A program made the translations under genes and the position numbers. A stretch of DNA of 64,000 bases from Pseudomonadota bacterium (lineage in GTDB: Bacteria; Pseudomonadota; Gammaproteobacteria; Ga0077536). How positions within the stretch are numbered: the first letter of the stretch is position 1; every line of letters begins with the position of its first letter. The notes under the pieces were generated by a model. That model ran no database searches. It was not told the DNA's origin and saw nothing but the letters and a program-made list of their open reading frames with translations. The stretch spans positions 1 to 64,000 of the forward strand of contig JABISZ010000054.1 in the NCBI GenBank assembly GCA_018668255.1, read 5' to 3'. Shown one piece after another: positions 29,673 to 38,478 of the stretch.

Positions 29673-30554
29673 TTACCCTAAAAAATTCTCCACTAACTCT
29701 AAGAAAGCCGCCAATTGATCATGGTGCACCCAATGCCCCGCCCCTGAAAACCCTTTGACCGTAGCGTTAGAAAAGTACTTTGCTCTACCATCTTCCTCAG
29801 GGCTGGAAGCCCAGCTTTCTTCGCCGTAAACGAGTAAAGTAGAACAAGCTATCTGTCCCCATAAATTTTCGATTTCTTTACTCGGCATGTCGAACGGCGG
29901 CCAAGCTCTTACGTAGTTATCGAACTTCCAAGAGTACGTGCCATCTTCATTCTGACTGGTCCCGTGCACAGTCAAGTGATAAGCCTGCTCTGGAGACAGG
30001 TGCTTATTCTCTCCTTGCATGCGCCCGAGAGCTTCTTCTACCGAAGCATACCGTCGAGGTAATCGCCCGGCAAAACTTCTTTTTTCCTCGATCCAATCAC
30101 GCAGCCTCTGGTCATAACTTTTCTTTGCTCTCTCCGCCAGCATCTTAGGAGGAAAGCCCAATCCTTCTATAGCTATTATAGATTTTACCATGTCCGGAAA
30201 CAGACCAGCATACCGAAGTGCTATGTTTCCACCCAGAGAATGAGCCAAGATCGTAACCGGCGCGAGCTGCTTTTGATGCACGAGCTGAGCTAAATCATAA
30301 ATATAACTTGCCATATCATAATGACCATCAGGAGACCAGTCACTATCTCCGTGACCTCGTAAATCAGGAGCAATAATGTGCCATTTGTGACGCAAAGACT
30401 GCGCCACCCAGTCCCAATTCCGACAGTGGTCGCGTCCACCATGAACCAAAAGCAAAGGCGGGCCATCTGGATTACCCCAGTCGACGTAGTGAAGGCGCAG
30501 CCTTTGTGAAGAATATCGATGTGAAGTTGGGCCTGGAATCAAATCTTTAGTCAA
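29673..30554 (-). CDS. Alpha/beta hydrolase
   Basis: LLLVHGGRDHCRNWD, IAPDLRGHGDSD, ILAHSLGGNIALRYAG, GAGHWVHHDQ. Confidence 0.9.
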   Translation of the reverse strand: MTKDLIPGPTSHRYSSQRLRLHYVDWGNPDGPPLLLVHGGRDHCRNWDWVAQSLRHKWHIIAPDLRGHGDSDWSPDGHYDMASYIYDLAQLVHQKQLAPVTILAHSLGGNIALRYAGLFPDMVKSIIAIEGLGFPPKMLAERAKKSYDQRLRDWIEEKRSFAGRLPRRYASVEEALGRMQGENKHLSPEQAYHLTVHGTSQNEDGTYSWKFDNYVRAWPPFDMPSKEIENLWGQIACSTLLVYGEESWASSPEEDGRAKYFSNATVKGFSGAGHWVHHDQLAAFLELVENFLG

Positions 30555-30600
30555 TTAAAAGCTCCTCTCGCATAAAACTATGATGTTATCGAATCTGGGC

Positions 30601-31542
30601 TCATTTTTGAGCATGGCTAAGGCCAGAAACAATATTGTAAGCCATGTTTAATACAGGACAATCGAGACTCAGACGCTTGGCCTCTCTGACTAAAAACCCG
30701 AGTGTTTCGTGAACTTCTAACTGTTTTCCCGCCAGAAGATCTTGCAATGCAGATATACGATGCCCTGGAGCCTGGCGCTTGAAATCGTTTCCAATACCCA
30801 TAACAACAGAAATTGCCGTCTCAAGAGAACCTTGAGTAATTGTTGCAACCGGAAATGGAGGTCTATCTAAAAGTACTACCCCGCTCTTATCAGCAACACG
30901 TCCAGACTCACGCATAATCTCTGCCCCAAGCTTTGCAAAAAAAGGATTGCTCAGGCTATCTCCTGTGTCTAGCCGCGAAATAACAGCTACTGTCAATAAC
31001 GCTACCCATCCCACAAATTTAGACCACTCTTCGTTGTAGATATCGTCACTTAACTTAGTGGTAATGCCGGCGGCATCGATAACAGAAACTAGAGAGCCTA
31101 CTTCGGGCCAATCACCACCCAAGTGCAAAGCAACGTTCCGGGTGAACACAGCTGTTCCATCCGCATCAAGCTCTCCGCTAAAATTAGCCATGCATCCTAG
31201 GACTTCGTCATAACGCGATTCTAATAACCGTGTTTTTTCTACTCCATTTGCAAGCGAGAAAACGACATCTGCTTGGGAGCCAGCACAATCTTCCAACGCC
31301 TCAGCCATATGGTAAGTTTTCACCGCATAGATGAGAATACCATCTTTGGATGGCTCATTTATTGTAAGTCCTTTTTCAACGCCTAGCGCCAACGATACTA
31401 AGCCTCTGACCTTAAGACCATGTGCCTGCACTTGCTCTAATCGTCGACCTCGTACTCTCACATTTACAGTATGCCCCGCTTCAAGCAGGTGAGCTGCTAA
31501 AATAGTCCCTAATGCTCCACATCCGACGATAGTAAACCGCAT
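30601..31542 (-). CDS. Ketopantoate reductase (PanE/ApbA) family protein
   Basis: MRFTIVGCGALGTILAAHLLEAGH, YAVKTYHMAEAL, SLANGVEKTRLLE, EEWSKFVGWVALL. Confidence 0.88.
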   Translation of the reverse strand: MRFTIVGCGALGTILAAHLLEAGHTVNVRVRGRRLEQVQAHGLKVRGLVSLALGVEKGLTINEPSKDGILIYAVKTYHMAEALEDCAGSQADVVFSLANGVEKTRLLESRYDEVLGCMANFSGELDADGTAVFTRNVALHLGGDWPEVGSLVSVIDAAGITTKLSDDIYNEEWSKFVGWVALLTVAVISRLDTGDSLSNPFFAKLGAEIMRESGRVADKSGVVLLDRPPFPVATITQGSLETAISVVMGIGNDFKRQAPGHRISALQDLLAGKQLEVHETLGFLVREAKRLSLDCPVLNMAYNIVSGLSHAQK

Positions 31543-31656
31543 ATACCCTCTTTCAAAATCACCCCAACATAAGTGGTATTCTACACAAGAAATAATTTTA
31601 TTTTCTTAATCTACCAGTATGCCGATACAATCAGTAAGGTAAAAAAGGGAAACAAT

Positions 31657-32889
31657 ATGCGATGTGAAGTAGTGGCCATAGGGACAGAGCTCTTGTTGGG
31701 CCAGATCATTGACACCAACTCTTCTTGGATTGGGGAGCAACTGACCCAAATTGGAGTTGATTCTCTTTACCAAACAAAAGTTGGCGACAACCATAGTAGA
31801 ATCATAGCGACTATAAAAACTGCTCTTGAAAGAAGTGATGCTGTCATATGCTGCGGCGGCTTAGGTCCTACGCAAGATGACATCACTCGTGAAGCAATTG
31901 CTGAGATTATGGATGTCAAACTAATTTTTGATTCTTCTATAGCTGAAACCATAAAAAAAATGTTTGTCTCTCGCGGGCGCTCAATGCCCGACAATAACTT
32001 AAAGCAAGCAGAAATTCCTGAAGGTGCCTCCCCAATTCCTAAACAGCCTGGAACTGCGCCAGGATTAATATGCCCTATAGGTCAGAAAGTTCTTTATGCC
32101 GTTCCTGGCGTTCCCTATGAAATGCATCAAATGATGAAGACGGCAATTCTTCCCGACCTTATTGCGCGTGCTGGTCATAAGGCTATTATCAAAAGTAGAG
32201 TATTAAAAACGTGGGGATACAGTGAAAGCAGGCTAGCCGAGATCCTAGAAAACAGAATATCGGAACTAGACGAAGTAGGGAATCCTACGATTGCTTTTCT
32301 AGCTAGCGGTATAGAAGGCCTCAAAGTCCGGATTACGGCTAAAGGTAATACTCAAGCTGAGGCAGAAGAACTGATAGAAAAAGAAGAAGAGAATGTGAAA
32401 CAGCTTTTGGGGAGCTCAATATTTGCAACTGACAATGGGACTATGGAATCAACTATCATTAGCTTACTCAAAAAATCTGGACTGACATTGTCATTGGTCG
32501 AAGTAACCAGCGGTGGAATTGCTAGTGCCCGGCTATCCGCTGCAGATCCACTTGGTGAGGTGTTCTTCGGCAGTATAGTGCCAAGATCTAGCGGCACGAG
32601 AAAACAATTACTTAATGTGCCCCAGGACATTATTGGGACCTCGGAAGGCGCCAAGCAGCTGGCAATCGCAGCAAGAGAACTATTCAAAACAGACATTGGT
32701 CTATCCACCACTGGGGAGCATGATGTTTTAGGTGTAACAAAAAGAGGCCAAACGTATCTTGGAATTGCCAACCGAAATGAAGCTCAAGTAGAGCAAGTCA
32801 AGTTACCTGGAGACTACGAAAGGGTTCGTCAATTTAGCGTTATTAGCCTTTTAAATTCACTACGCCTAAGTGTGTCTAAAAAAGATTAA
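31657..32889 (+). CDS. CinA-family protein (MoCF-like N-domain, C-terminal PncC-like domain with altered active-site motif)
   Basis: MRCEVVAIGTELLLGQIIDTNSSWIGEQL, CCGGLGPTQDDITREAIAE; C-domain EVTSGGIASARLS. Start corrected from 31573. Confidence 0.9.
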   Translation: MRCEVVAIGTELLLGQIIDTNSSWIGEQLTQIGVDSLYQTKVGDNHSRIIATIKTALERSDAVICCGGLGPTQDDITREAIAEIMDVKLIFDSSIAETIKKMFVSRGRSMPDNNLKQAEIPEGASPIPKQPGTAPGLICPIGQKVLYAVPGVPYEMHQMMKTAILPDLIARAGHKAIIKSRVLKTWGYSESRLAEILENRISELDEVGNPTIAFLASGIEGLKVRITAKGNTQAEAEELIEKEEENVKQLLGSSIFATDNGTMESTIISLLKKSGLTLSLVEVTSGGIASARLSAADPLGEVFFGSIVPRSSGTRKQLLNVPQDIIGTSEGAKQLAIAARELFKTDIGLSTTGEHDVLGVTKRGQTYLGIANRNEAQVEQVKLPGDYERVRQFSVISLLNSLRLSVSKKD

Positions 32890-32896
32890 AGAGATT

Positions 32897-33115
32897 ATGG
32901 AAATTGAAATAAAATATTGCGGAATATGAAACTATAAACCTGAAGCGCTCCGTGTGAGGGAACAGCTGATGAGATCAGGATGCAATGTGCAACTCATAGA
33001 AGGCACAGGTGGAGTGTTTGATATCGTGGTCGACGACCAACTGAAATTTTCCAAAAAAATAAGTGGCAACTTTCCATCAGAAAAAGAAATTTCGTCGATA
33101 ATTTCGGGTTTTTAA
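32897..33115 (+). CDS. SelW/Rdx-type selenoprotein, TGA 32927-32929 read as selenocysteine
   Basis: MEIEIKYCGI-U-NYKPEALRVREQLMRSGCNVQLIEGTGGVFDIVVDDQLKFSKKISGNFPSEKEISSIISGF*; CxxU redox motif, G-x-F-x-V-x-VD and FSK...G-x-FP of the Rdx fold; TGA exactly at the Sec position. Confidence 0.82.
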
Positions 33116-33121
33116 AATCAT

Positions 33122-33385
33122 ATGTTGGTAAAAAAATGGATCCTAGAACAACTAGGATCCGAACAAATTACTTTTGAAAAAATCAGTAGCACAGTGCTTC
33201 TACAAGCCCAGAACCACAACGTAAATATTTCACTACAAGAAATCCGGACCGTTACCGAACATCTGATAAAAAATGGAACGATAGACAGCTATCAGTACCT
33301 CGCTGAAGAAAAGTACTATGCAAAGACAATTTATGATAAATCTAATATCTACTGGTACTTTTTTAAGCTAAGCTCTAGCGAGTAG
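33122..33385 (+). CDS. Hypothetical protein (87 aa), possible small winged-helix-like
   Basis: Open frame 6 nt downstream of the selenoprotein, intact start/stop; no recognised family. Confidence 0.5.
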   Translation: MLVKKWILEQLGSEQITFEKISSTVLLQAQNHNVNISLQEIRTVTEHLIKNGTIDSYQYLAEEKYYAKTIYDKSNIYWYFFKLSSSE

Positions 33386-33415
33386 TTCAAACAGTGATGA
33401 AAAGAGGACTGTTAA

Positions 33416-34819
33416 ATGGGAAACATAGATGATCTATTGCTAGAAACCATACAAACTATAGCACCGATGATCGAATCTAAAACTATCTCTCCGGTCGATC
33501 TGACCGAAGCAATGTTGAACAGGATCGAATCGGTCGATGAAAGCATCGGAAGCTATGCGCTTGTTACACCAGATCTTGCCATGGACGAAGCACGACTAGC
33601 TGAATCACAAATCATTGCTGGCAACTATCTTGGTGCACTTCATGGCGTGCCAATCGCACTAAAGGATCTTATTGACGTTGCTAACGTTCCAACTGAGTGT
33701 GCTTCGACTATCCTGCGAGGAAACATTCCACGCACAAATGCTACAGTCGTTGAAAAACTCAAATCAGCAGGAGCGGTTACTTTAGGTAAATTAAACCTGA
33801 CAGAATTTGCACTGTACGGCTACCATCCCGAGTTTACCCCACCTGCCAATCCTTGGAACCTTGAGCATTGGTCAGGTGTATCGTCCTCAGGTTCAGGAGC
33901 CGCCACTGCTGCATCACTTTGCTACGCGAGCCTAGGAACCGATACTGGCGGTTCAATTCGTTTCCCTTCCGCCGCATGTGGTGTCGTAGGAATAAAAGCT
34001 ACTTTTGGGAAAATCAGTCGACATGGTGTTTTTCCATTATCGGATACGCTGGATCACACAGGACCAATTGCTCGCTGTGTTAAGGATGCTGCGCTTATGC
34101 TAAGCATCCTCGAAGGTAGAGATCCAAAGGACCCGTCGACAAGAACAGACCCTGTAAGCGACTATTTCGGCGCAACCTGCAAAGGACTCTCCGATTTTAA
34201 AATTGGGCTGGATCCTATCTATTGCTCTAAAGGATGTGATACGGAAATGTCAGCGGCAACGTTCACCGCAGTCGACCTTCTCAAAAGCGCAGGCGCAACC
34301 ATAGTTCCGCTCGACGCGCCTGAACTAGAAAATGCCGCAAGACATTGGTTAAGTATATGCTCAGTTGATGCTCTCATGAGTCACAAAAAGCTTTTCCCAG
34401 AGAGAAGGGAGGACTACGGGCCAGTCTTCAGGGCACTTTTAGAGCATGGAGAAACTGTCTCTTCAGTTGAGTATGCAGAAGCGACACGTCAACGCCAATA
34501 TACTACTGCCCTCATCAATGACCTATTATCGAAAGCGGACGTCATCGTTTGTCCTGCAATGCCAACGATTGCTGGACCTCAATCCGATTACCCCCCTCAG
34601 CAAGTCGCCGCCGTCGAAGACATTGGACCATTAGTGAAATTCGCAGCACCAACAAATTTTTCTGGCCACCCAAGTATTACGATACCTAATGGATTTAGCG
34701 CAGGTGGAATGCCTACTGGGATGCAGTTTATTGGTCGACATGGAGATGAGGCGTCCATCATTCGAGCGGCTGCCGCCTACGAGGAACTGACGGATTGGCA
34801 AAAACACAAACCCTTATAG
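33416..34819 (+). CDS. Amidase signature family protein
   Basis: GALHGVPIALKDLIDV, GVSSSGSGAATAASLCYASLGTDTGGSIRFPSAACGVVGIKATFG (Ser-cisSer-Lys region). Confidence 0.94.
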   Translation: MGNIDDLLLETIQTIAPMIESKTISPVDLTEAMLNRIESVDESIGSYALVTPDLAMDEARLAESQIIAGNYLGALHGVPIALKDLIDVANVPTECASTILRGNIPRTNATVVEKLKSAGAVTLGKLNLTEFALYGYHPEFTPPANPWNLEHWSGVSSSGSGAATAASLCYASLGTDTGGSIRFPSAACGVVGIKATFGKISRHGVFPLSDTLDHTGPIARCVKDAALMLSILEGRDPKDPSTRTDPVSDYFGATCKGLSDFKIGLDPIYCSKGCDTEMSAATFTAVDLLKSAGATIVPLDAPELENAARHWLSICSVDALMSHKKLFPERREDYGPVFRALLEHGETVSSVEYAEATRQRQYTTALINDLLSKADVIVCPAMPTIAGPQSDYPPQQVAAVEDIGPLVKFAAPTNFSGHPSITIPNGFSAGGMPTGMQFIGRHGDEASIIRAAAAYEELTDWQKHKPL

Positions 34820-34826
34820 CAAGCTA

Positions 34827-36020
34827 TCACGATTGCCTCGTCTCCGCACGGGATAGATCTAAAAGTCTCCAGAGATACCAGCTAGCTACACTCCGGTAAG
34901 GTCTCCACAACTGTCCGTATTTATTGAGTGTTTTTCGGTCAGTTTCTCCTTTTTTCCCAAGCATATAGGCATGACCCAAGCGAAGTCCCAAGTCGTCTAC
35001 TGCAAGCACATCTGGTCTACCAAGACGGAACATTAACAGCATCTCAACAGTCCATTGTCCTATGCCCTTGACTTGAGTTAACGATTCGATAATCTCATTA
35101 TCGCTCATTTTTTTTAATTTAATCAGAGTTGGAATTTCACCAGAAAGTGTTCGTTCTGAAAGATCACTGACTGAGAGAATCTTGTTGCGAGACAAACCGC
35201 ACCCGCGCAACTCTTCATGCGATAGGCTCAAAAAATTCTGCGCCGACAGTCCTTTAGGCAATAGTTCAAACTTGTCACATAGCCTCTGGAAAATCGCGGC
35301 CGCAGCCTTAACACTGAGCTGTTGCGATACAATAGCTTTCACTAAGGAGAAATAAACCGTAGATTCTTTTCTTAACGTCATGCTCGGTTCTCCTACTCGA
35401 ACAATTGCCTTCGCCATGTCTGGATCCACTGCACTAAGATAATCGGCCGCTTTTCTAGGATCGTAGGGGAAACCCAGGTGTCCCTTATGCGGCATTTTCT
35501 CTACTTCTATGAGATATCTTTTTAGAGATAGCCCTCCTGGCGCACTAAAACCTCTAAGGTCACCATTAGCGGCAACAATTCGATGGCATGGGACGATCAA
35601 TGGAAAAGGATTGGCCCCCAATGCCTGTCCAACCGCACGCGAAGAATTGGGAGACCCAAGCAACTTGGCCAGTTGCCCATATGACACTGTAGATCCTGCG
35701 GCTATCTTGCTAGCTTGAGAATAGACACGCTGACAAAAAGCCGTCACGGTGGTCAAATCTAAATTGGAAATAGGTAATTCAAAAGATTGTCCGGACAGCA
35801 TCTGAACTATGTTTTTCTGAACTTTCCTAATAGTCGGACTGGCAAGTGAAACATATGGGAAATCCTCAAAACCAGTCTTTAAGGCAGCCAGTGTTATTGC
35901 TTCGGATCGCTCAGGAAACTGTACTTTTACTATCCCGCGGTTATTCCAAACCAATCCGCAGTGGCCAATTACCGTCTTAAAAAGCGTCAACCCTTTTTTA
36001 TCCATGACTAACATCCCCAT
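34827..36020 (-). CDS. Fusion of O6-alkylguanine-DNA alkyltransferase (OGT) and AlkA-like DNA-3-methyladenine glycosylase
   Basis: N-domain: SYGQLAKLLGSPNSSRAVGQALGANPFPLIVPCHRIVAANG; C-domain: IVSQQLSVKAAAAIFQRL...LTQVKGIGQWTVEMLLMFRLGRPDVLAVDDLGLR (HhH-GPD). Confidence 0.93.
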   Translation of the reverse strand: MGMLVMDKKGLTLFKTVIGHCGLVWNNRGIVKVQFPERSEAITLAALKTGFEDFPYVSLASPTIRKVQKNIVQMLSGQSFELPISNLDLTTVTAFCQRVYSQASKIAAGSTVSYGQLAKLLGSPNSSRAVGQALGANPFPLIVPCHRIVAANGDLRGFSAPGGLSLKRYLIEVEKMPHKGHLGFPYDPRKAADYLSAVDPDMAKAIVRVGEPSMTLRKESTVYFSLVKAIVSQQLSVKAAAAIFQRLCDKFELLPKGLSAQNFLSLSHEELRGCGLSRNKILSVSDLSERTLSGEIPTLIKLKKMSDNEIIESLTQVKGIGQWTVEMLLMFRLGRPDVLAVDDLGLRLGHAYMLGKKGETDRKTLNKYGQLWRPYRSVASWYLWRLLDLSRAETRQS

Positions 36021-36104
36021 TCAAGAAAGGTATTTTCTACTTGTTTTGCAAGATAAGATAGATGTATTGTCTACATCAATAAAAAACATCGGAGTTATAA
36101 ACAC

Positions 36105-36656
36105 GTGATGTACCAACTGGACTCACAGAAAATCACCGCTGATGGAGAATATTTCATCGCACCAAGCGCAACGGTATTAGGAAACGTCCATCTCAAAAAT
36201 AACGCTAGCGTATGGTTCGGCGCGGTATTGCGTGGCGATAATGACCTCATCACAGTTGGAGAAAACTCCAACATACAAGATCTATCAGTTTTACATACAG
36301 ACCCTGGTTGCCCTTTAACCATAGGAGCTAACTGTACAATAGGACACAAAGTCATGCTTCATGGGTGCACGATCGGAGACAATACGTTGATTGGGATCAA
36401 TGCTGTTGTTTTAAATGGCGCAAAAATAGGCTCAAACTGCCTTATCGGAGCGGGCGCACTCATAACGGAAGGAAAAACTATCCCAGATGGTAGCCTTGTA
36501 ATGGGTGTCCCCGGAAAAATCATAAAGAAGCTCACACCCGAACAGATTGAAGGACTAACCGAATCAGCACAAGGGTACGTGCAAAATTCTCAGCGCTTCA
36601 AGTTAGGCTTAAAACACCAGGAAAGTGCAACAAAACCCTTAAACTCCTCTGAATAA
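36105..36656 (+). CDS. Gamma carbonic anhydrase family protein (YrdA-like hexapeptide repeat)
   Basis: NASVWFGAVLRGDNDLITVGENSNIQDLSVLHTDPG...IGANCTIGHKVMLHGCTIGDNTLIGINAVVLNGAKIG. Confidence 0.92.
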   Translation: MMYQLDSQKITADGEYFIAPSATVLGNVHLKNNASVWFGAVLRGDNDLITVGENSNIQDLSVLHTDPGCPLTIGANCTIGHKVMLHGCTIGDNTLIGINAVVLNGAKIGSNCLIGAGALITEGKTIPDGSLVMGVPGKIIKKLTPEQIEGLTESAQGYVQNSQRFKLGLKHQESATKPLNSSE

Positions 36657-36669
36657 TTAGCCTACCTAA

Positions 36670-37872
36670 TCAACTGAAACGTTTAATAATCTGCTTACCA
36701 AGAGCCATCATGTGAACCTGGTCCGGCCCATCAGCCTGACGACACCAGCGAGCATAGTTAAAGGCTTCAGCCATAAAGTAGTCACCTGTCAACCCACCGG
36801 CGCCATGGATCTGCATACAGCGATCAATAACCTTCTGCGCCATGAGCGGAACAGTTATCTTGGCTGCCGCAATCATATCGCTAGCCTCTCGAGCCCCTAC
36901 TTCATCCATACGAGATGCCGTTTTCATAGTAAGTAAACGAGCCTGCTCAATCTCGCAAAAGCTTACTGCAATATCCTCTCTAACGGACTGATGTTCAGCA
37001 AGCATTTTACCAAAAGTCGAACGGGAGACAGATCGTCGGCAAGCGTACTCTAGTGCACGTTGAGCAGCTCCAATAAGGCGCATGCAATGATGTATCCGAC
37101 CGGGGCCGAGTCTTCCTTGAGCTATTTCAAACCCACGCCCCTCACCCAAAAGCATATTTTCAGCTGGAACTCTTACATCATCAAACAGTACTTCTGCATG
37201 CCCTTGAGGTGCATCGTCATAACCTAAAGTAGTCAATGGACGGGTGACTATCATACCTGGAGCCCCTTTAGGCACCAGAATTTGGCTTTGCTGTAAGTGT
37301 CGATTAGGATTCTCTGGGTCAGACTTGCCCATAACAATAAAAATTCCTGTGCGCTCATTCATTGCGCCAGTAATAAACCATTTTTTTCCATTGATAACAT
37401 ATTCATTGCCATCACGCATAATTGAAGTCTGGACATTAGTGGCATCACTGGATGCTACATCAGGCTCTGTCATTGCAAAAGATGAGCGAATATCTCCAGA
37501 CAAAAGAGGCTCCAACCAGTGCTTCTTCTGCTCTTCAGTTCCATATTTCATGAACACTTCCATATTGCCAGTGTCCGGGGCATTGCAGTTGAAGACCTCA
37601 GCGCTCCAATAGACTCGACCCATGATTTCAGCCAGAGGAGCGTAATGAGCATTACTTAACCCACCAAATTTCTCAGGGACAAAAAGATTCCACAAACCTT
37701 GCTCTTTTGCTTTTGATTTTAGTTCTTCTACGACCGACATAGTCACGAAACGATCTTCTAAACCCGCTAACTCCTCGTGATACCGAGCCTCATTCGGATA
37801 GACATGTTCAGTCATAAACTGTTCAAGTTGCAGTTCCAGATTTTCGGGACTCTCGGTGATATTTGCGTACAT
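36670..37872 (-). CDS. Acyl-CoA dehydrogenase
   Basis: [67 protein letters not shown]. Confidence 0.93.
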   Translation of the reverse strand: MYANITESPENLELQLEQFMTEHVYPNEARYHEELAGLEDRFVTMSVVEELKSKAKEQGLWNLFVPEKFGGLSNAHYAPLAEIMGRVYWSAEVFNCNAPDTGNMEVFMKYGTEEQKKHWLEPLLSGDIRSSFAMTEPDVASSDATNVQTSIMRDGNEYVINGKKWFITGAMNERTGIFIVMGKSDPENPNRHLQQSQILVPKGAPGMIVTRPLTTLGYDDAPQGHAEVLFDDVRVPAENMLLGEGRGFEIAQGRLGPGRIHHCMRLIGAAQRALEYACRRSVSRSTFGKMLAEHQSVREDIAVSFCEIEQARLLTMKTASRMDEVGAREASDMIAAAKITVPLMAQKVIDRCMQIHGAGGLTGDYFMAEAFNYARWCRQADGPDQVHMMALGKQIIKRFS

Positions 37873-38041
37873 TTGCTTATCCTAGATATTAACTATGAGG
37901 TTTATTATACCCGCTATGATAGCTTTTTAGACAGGTTGCCTGAATAGGTAATTTACATAGCACGCCAAAAATGGTGTCATACCGCGATGGGCTAAAAATA
38001 GTCAGTAACGAATAGGGCAAAAGAATACGAGGGGAGCATAA

Positions 38042-38464
38042 ATGCCGGCACCAAAAAAACCCACTGCACTGCAACAAAACTACGCCTTAACGGCAGTAGA
38101 TGACTATGACATGAGAATGTATGTGGTCGATCACTTGAAAGATAAAGACAAAAGAAACGCGCTTATAGCAGAGCATGCGAAATTCCCTAGAGGAGGAGCG
38201 ACTCAACCGGGAAGCCCGCCTCCACTCCAGAGCCAAACGTTAAAGAGATTAGTAGATAAGTTACGAATGGTGCCTCAAACCGGGAAACACACCATCGTAG
38301 AAACAATTCCATGGAAGGAATATGCCATCGGCATCTTACCTGGCGCCCGCGGGAAGCCGGTAAAAATAACTAACGAAAAATATAACTCTAGAGATGATGC
38401 TAACCACGCTATTTTTTGCAAACGATTAAAGGCTTTGTGCGCTCATTACGATATCCGCATGTAG
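38042..38464 (+). CDS. N,N-dimethylformamidase small subunit-like protein (paralog 2)
   Basis: LKRLVDKLRMVPQTGKHTIVETIPWKEYAIGILPGARGKPVKITNEKYNSRDDANHAIFCKRL parallels 23968-24264; upstream of large-subunit paralog 2. Confidence 0.68.
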   Translation: MPAPKKPTALQQNYALTAVDDYDMRMYVVDHLKDKDKRNALIAEHAKFPRGGATQPGSPPPLQSQTLKRLVDKLRMVPQTGKHTIVETIPWKEYAIGILPGARGKPVKITNEKYNSRDDANHAIFCKRLKALCAHYDIRM

Positions 38465-38478
38465 TTCAGGGGAAAACC

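Noticed and set aside
32897-33115. Reading the TGA-interrupted frame as a pseudogene
   Set aside because: Only one interruption, at exactly the Sec position of CxxU, with the rest of the Rdx domain intact; selenoprotein is the better explanation.
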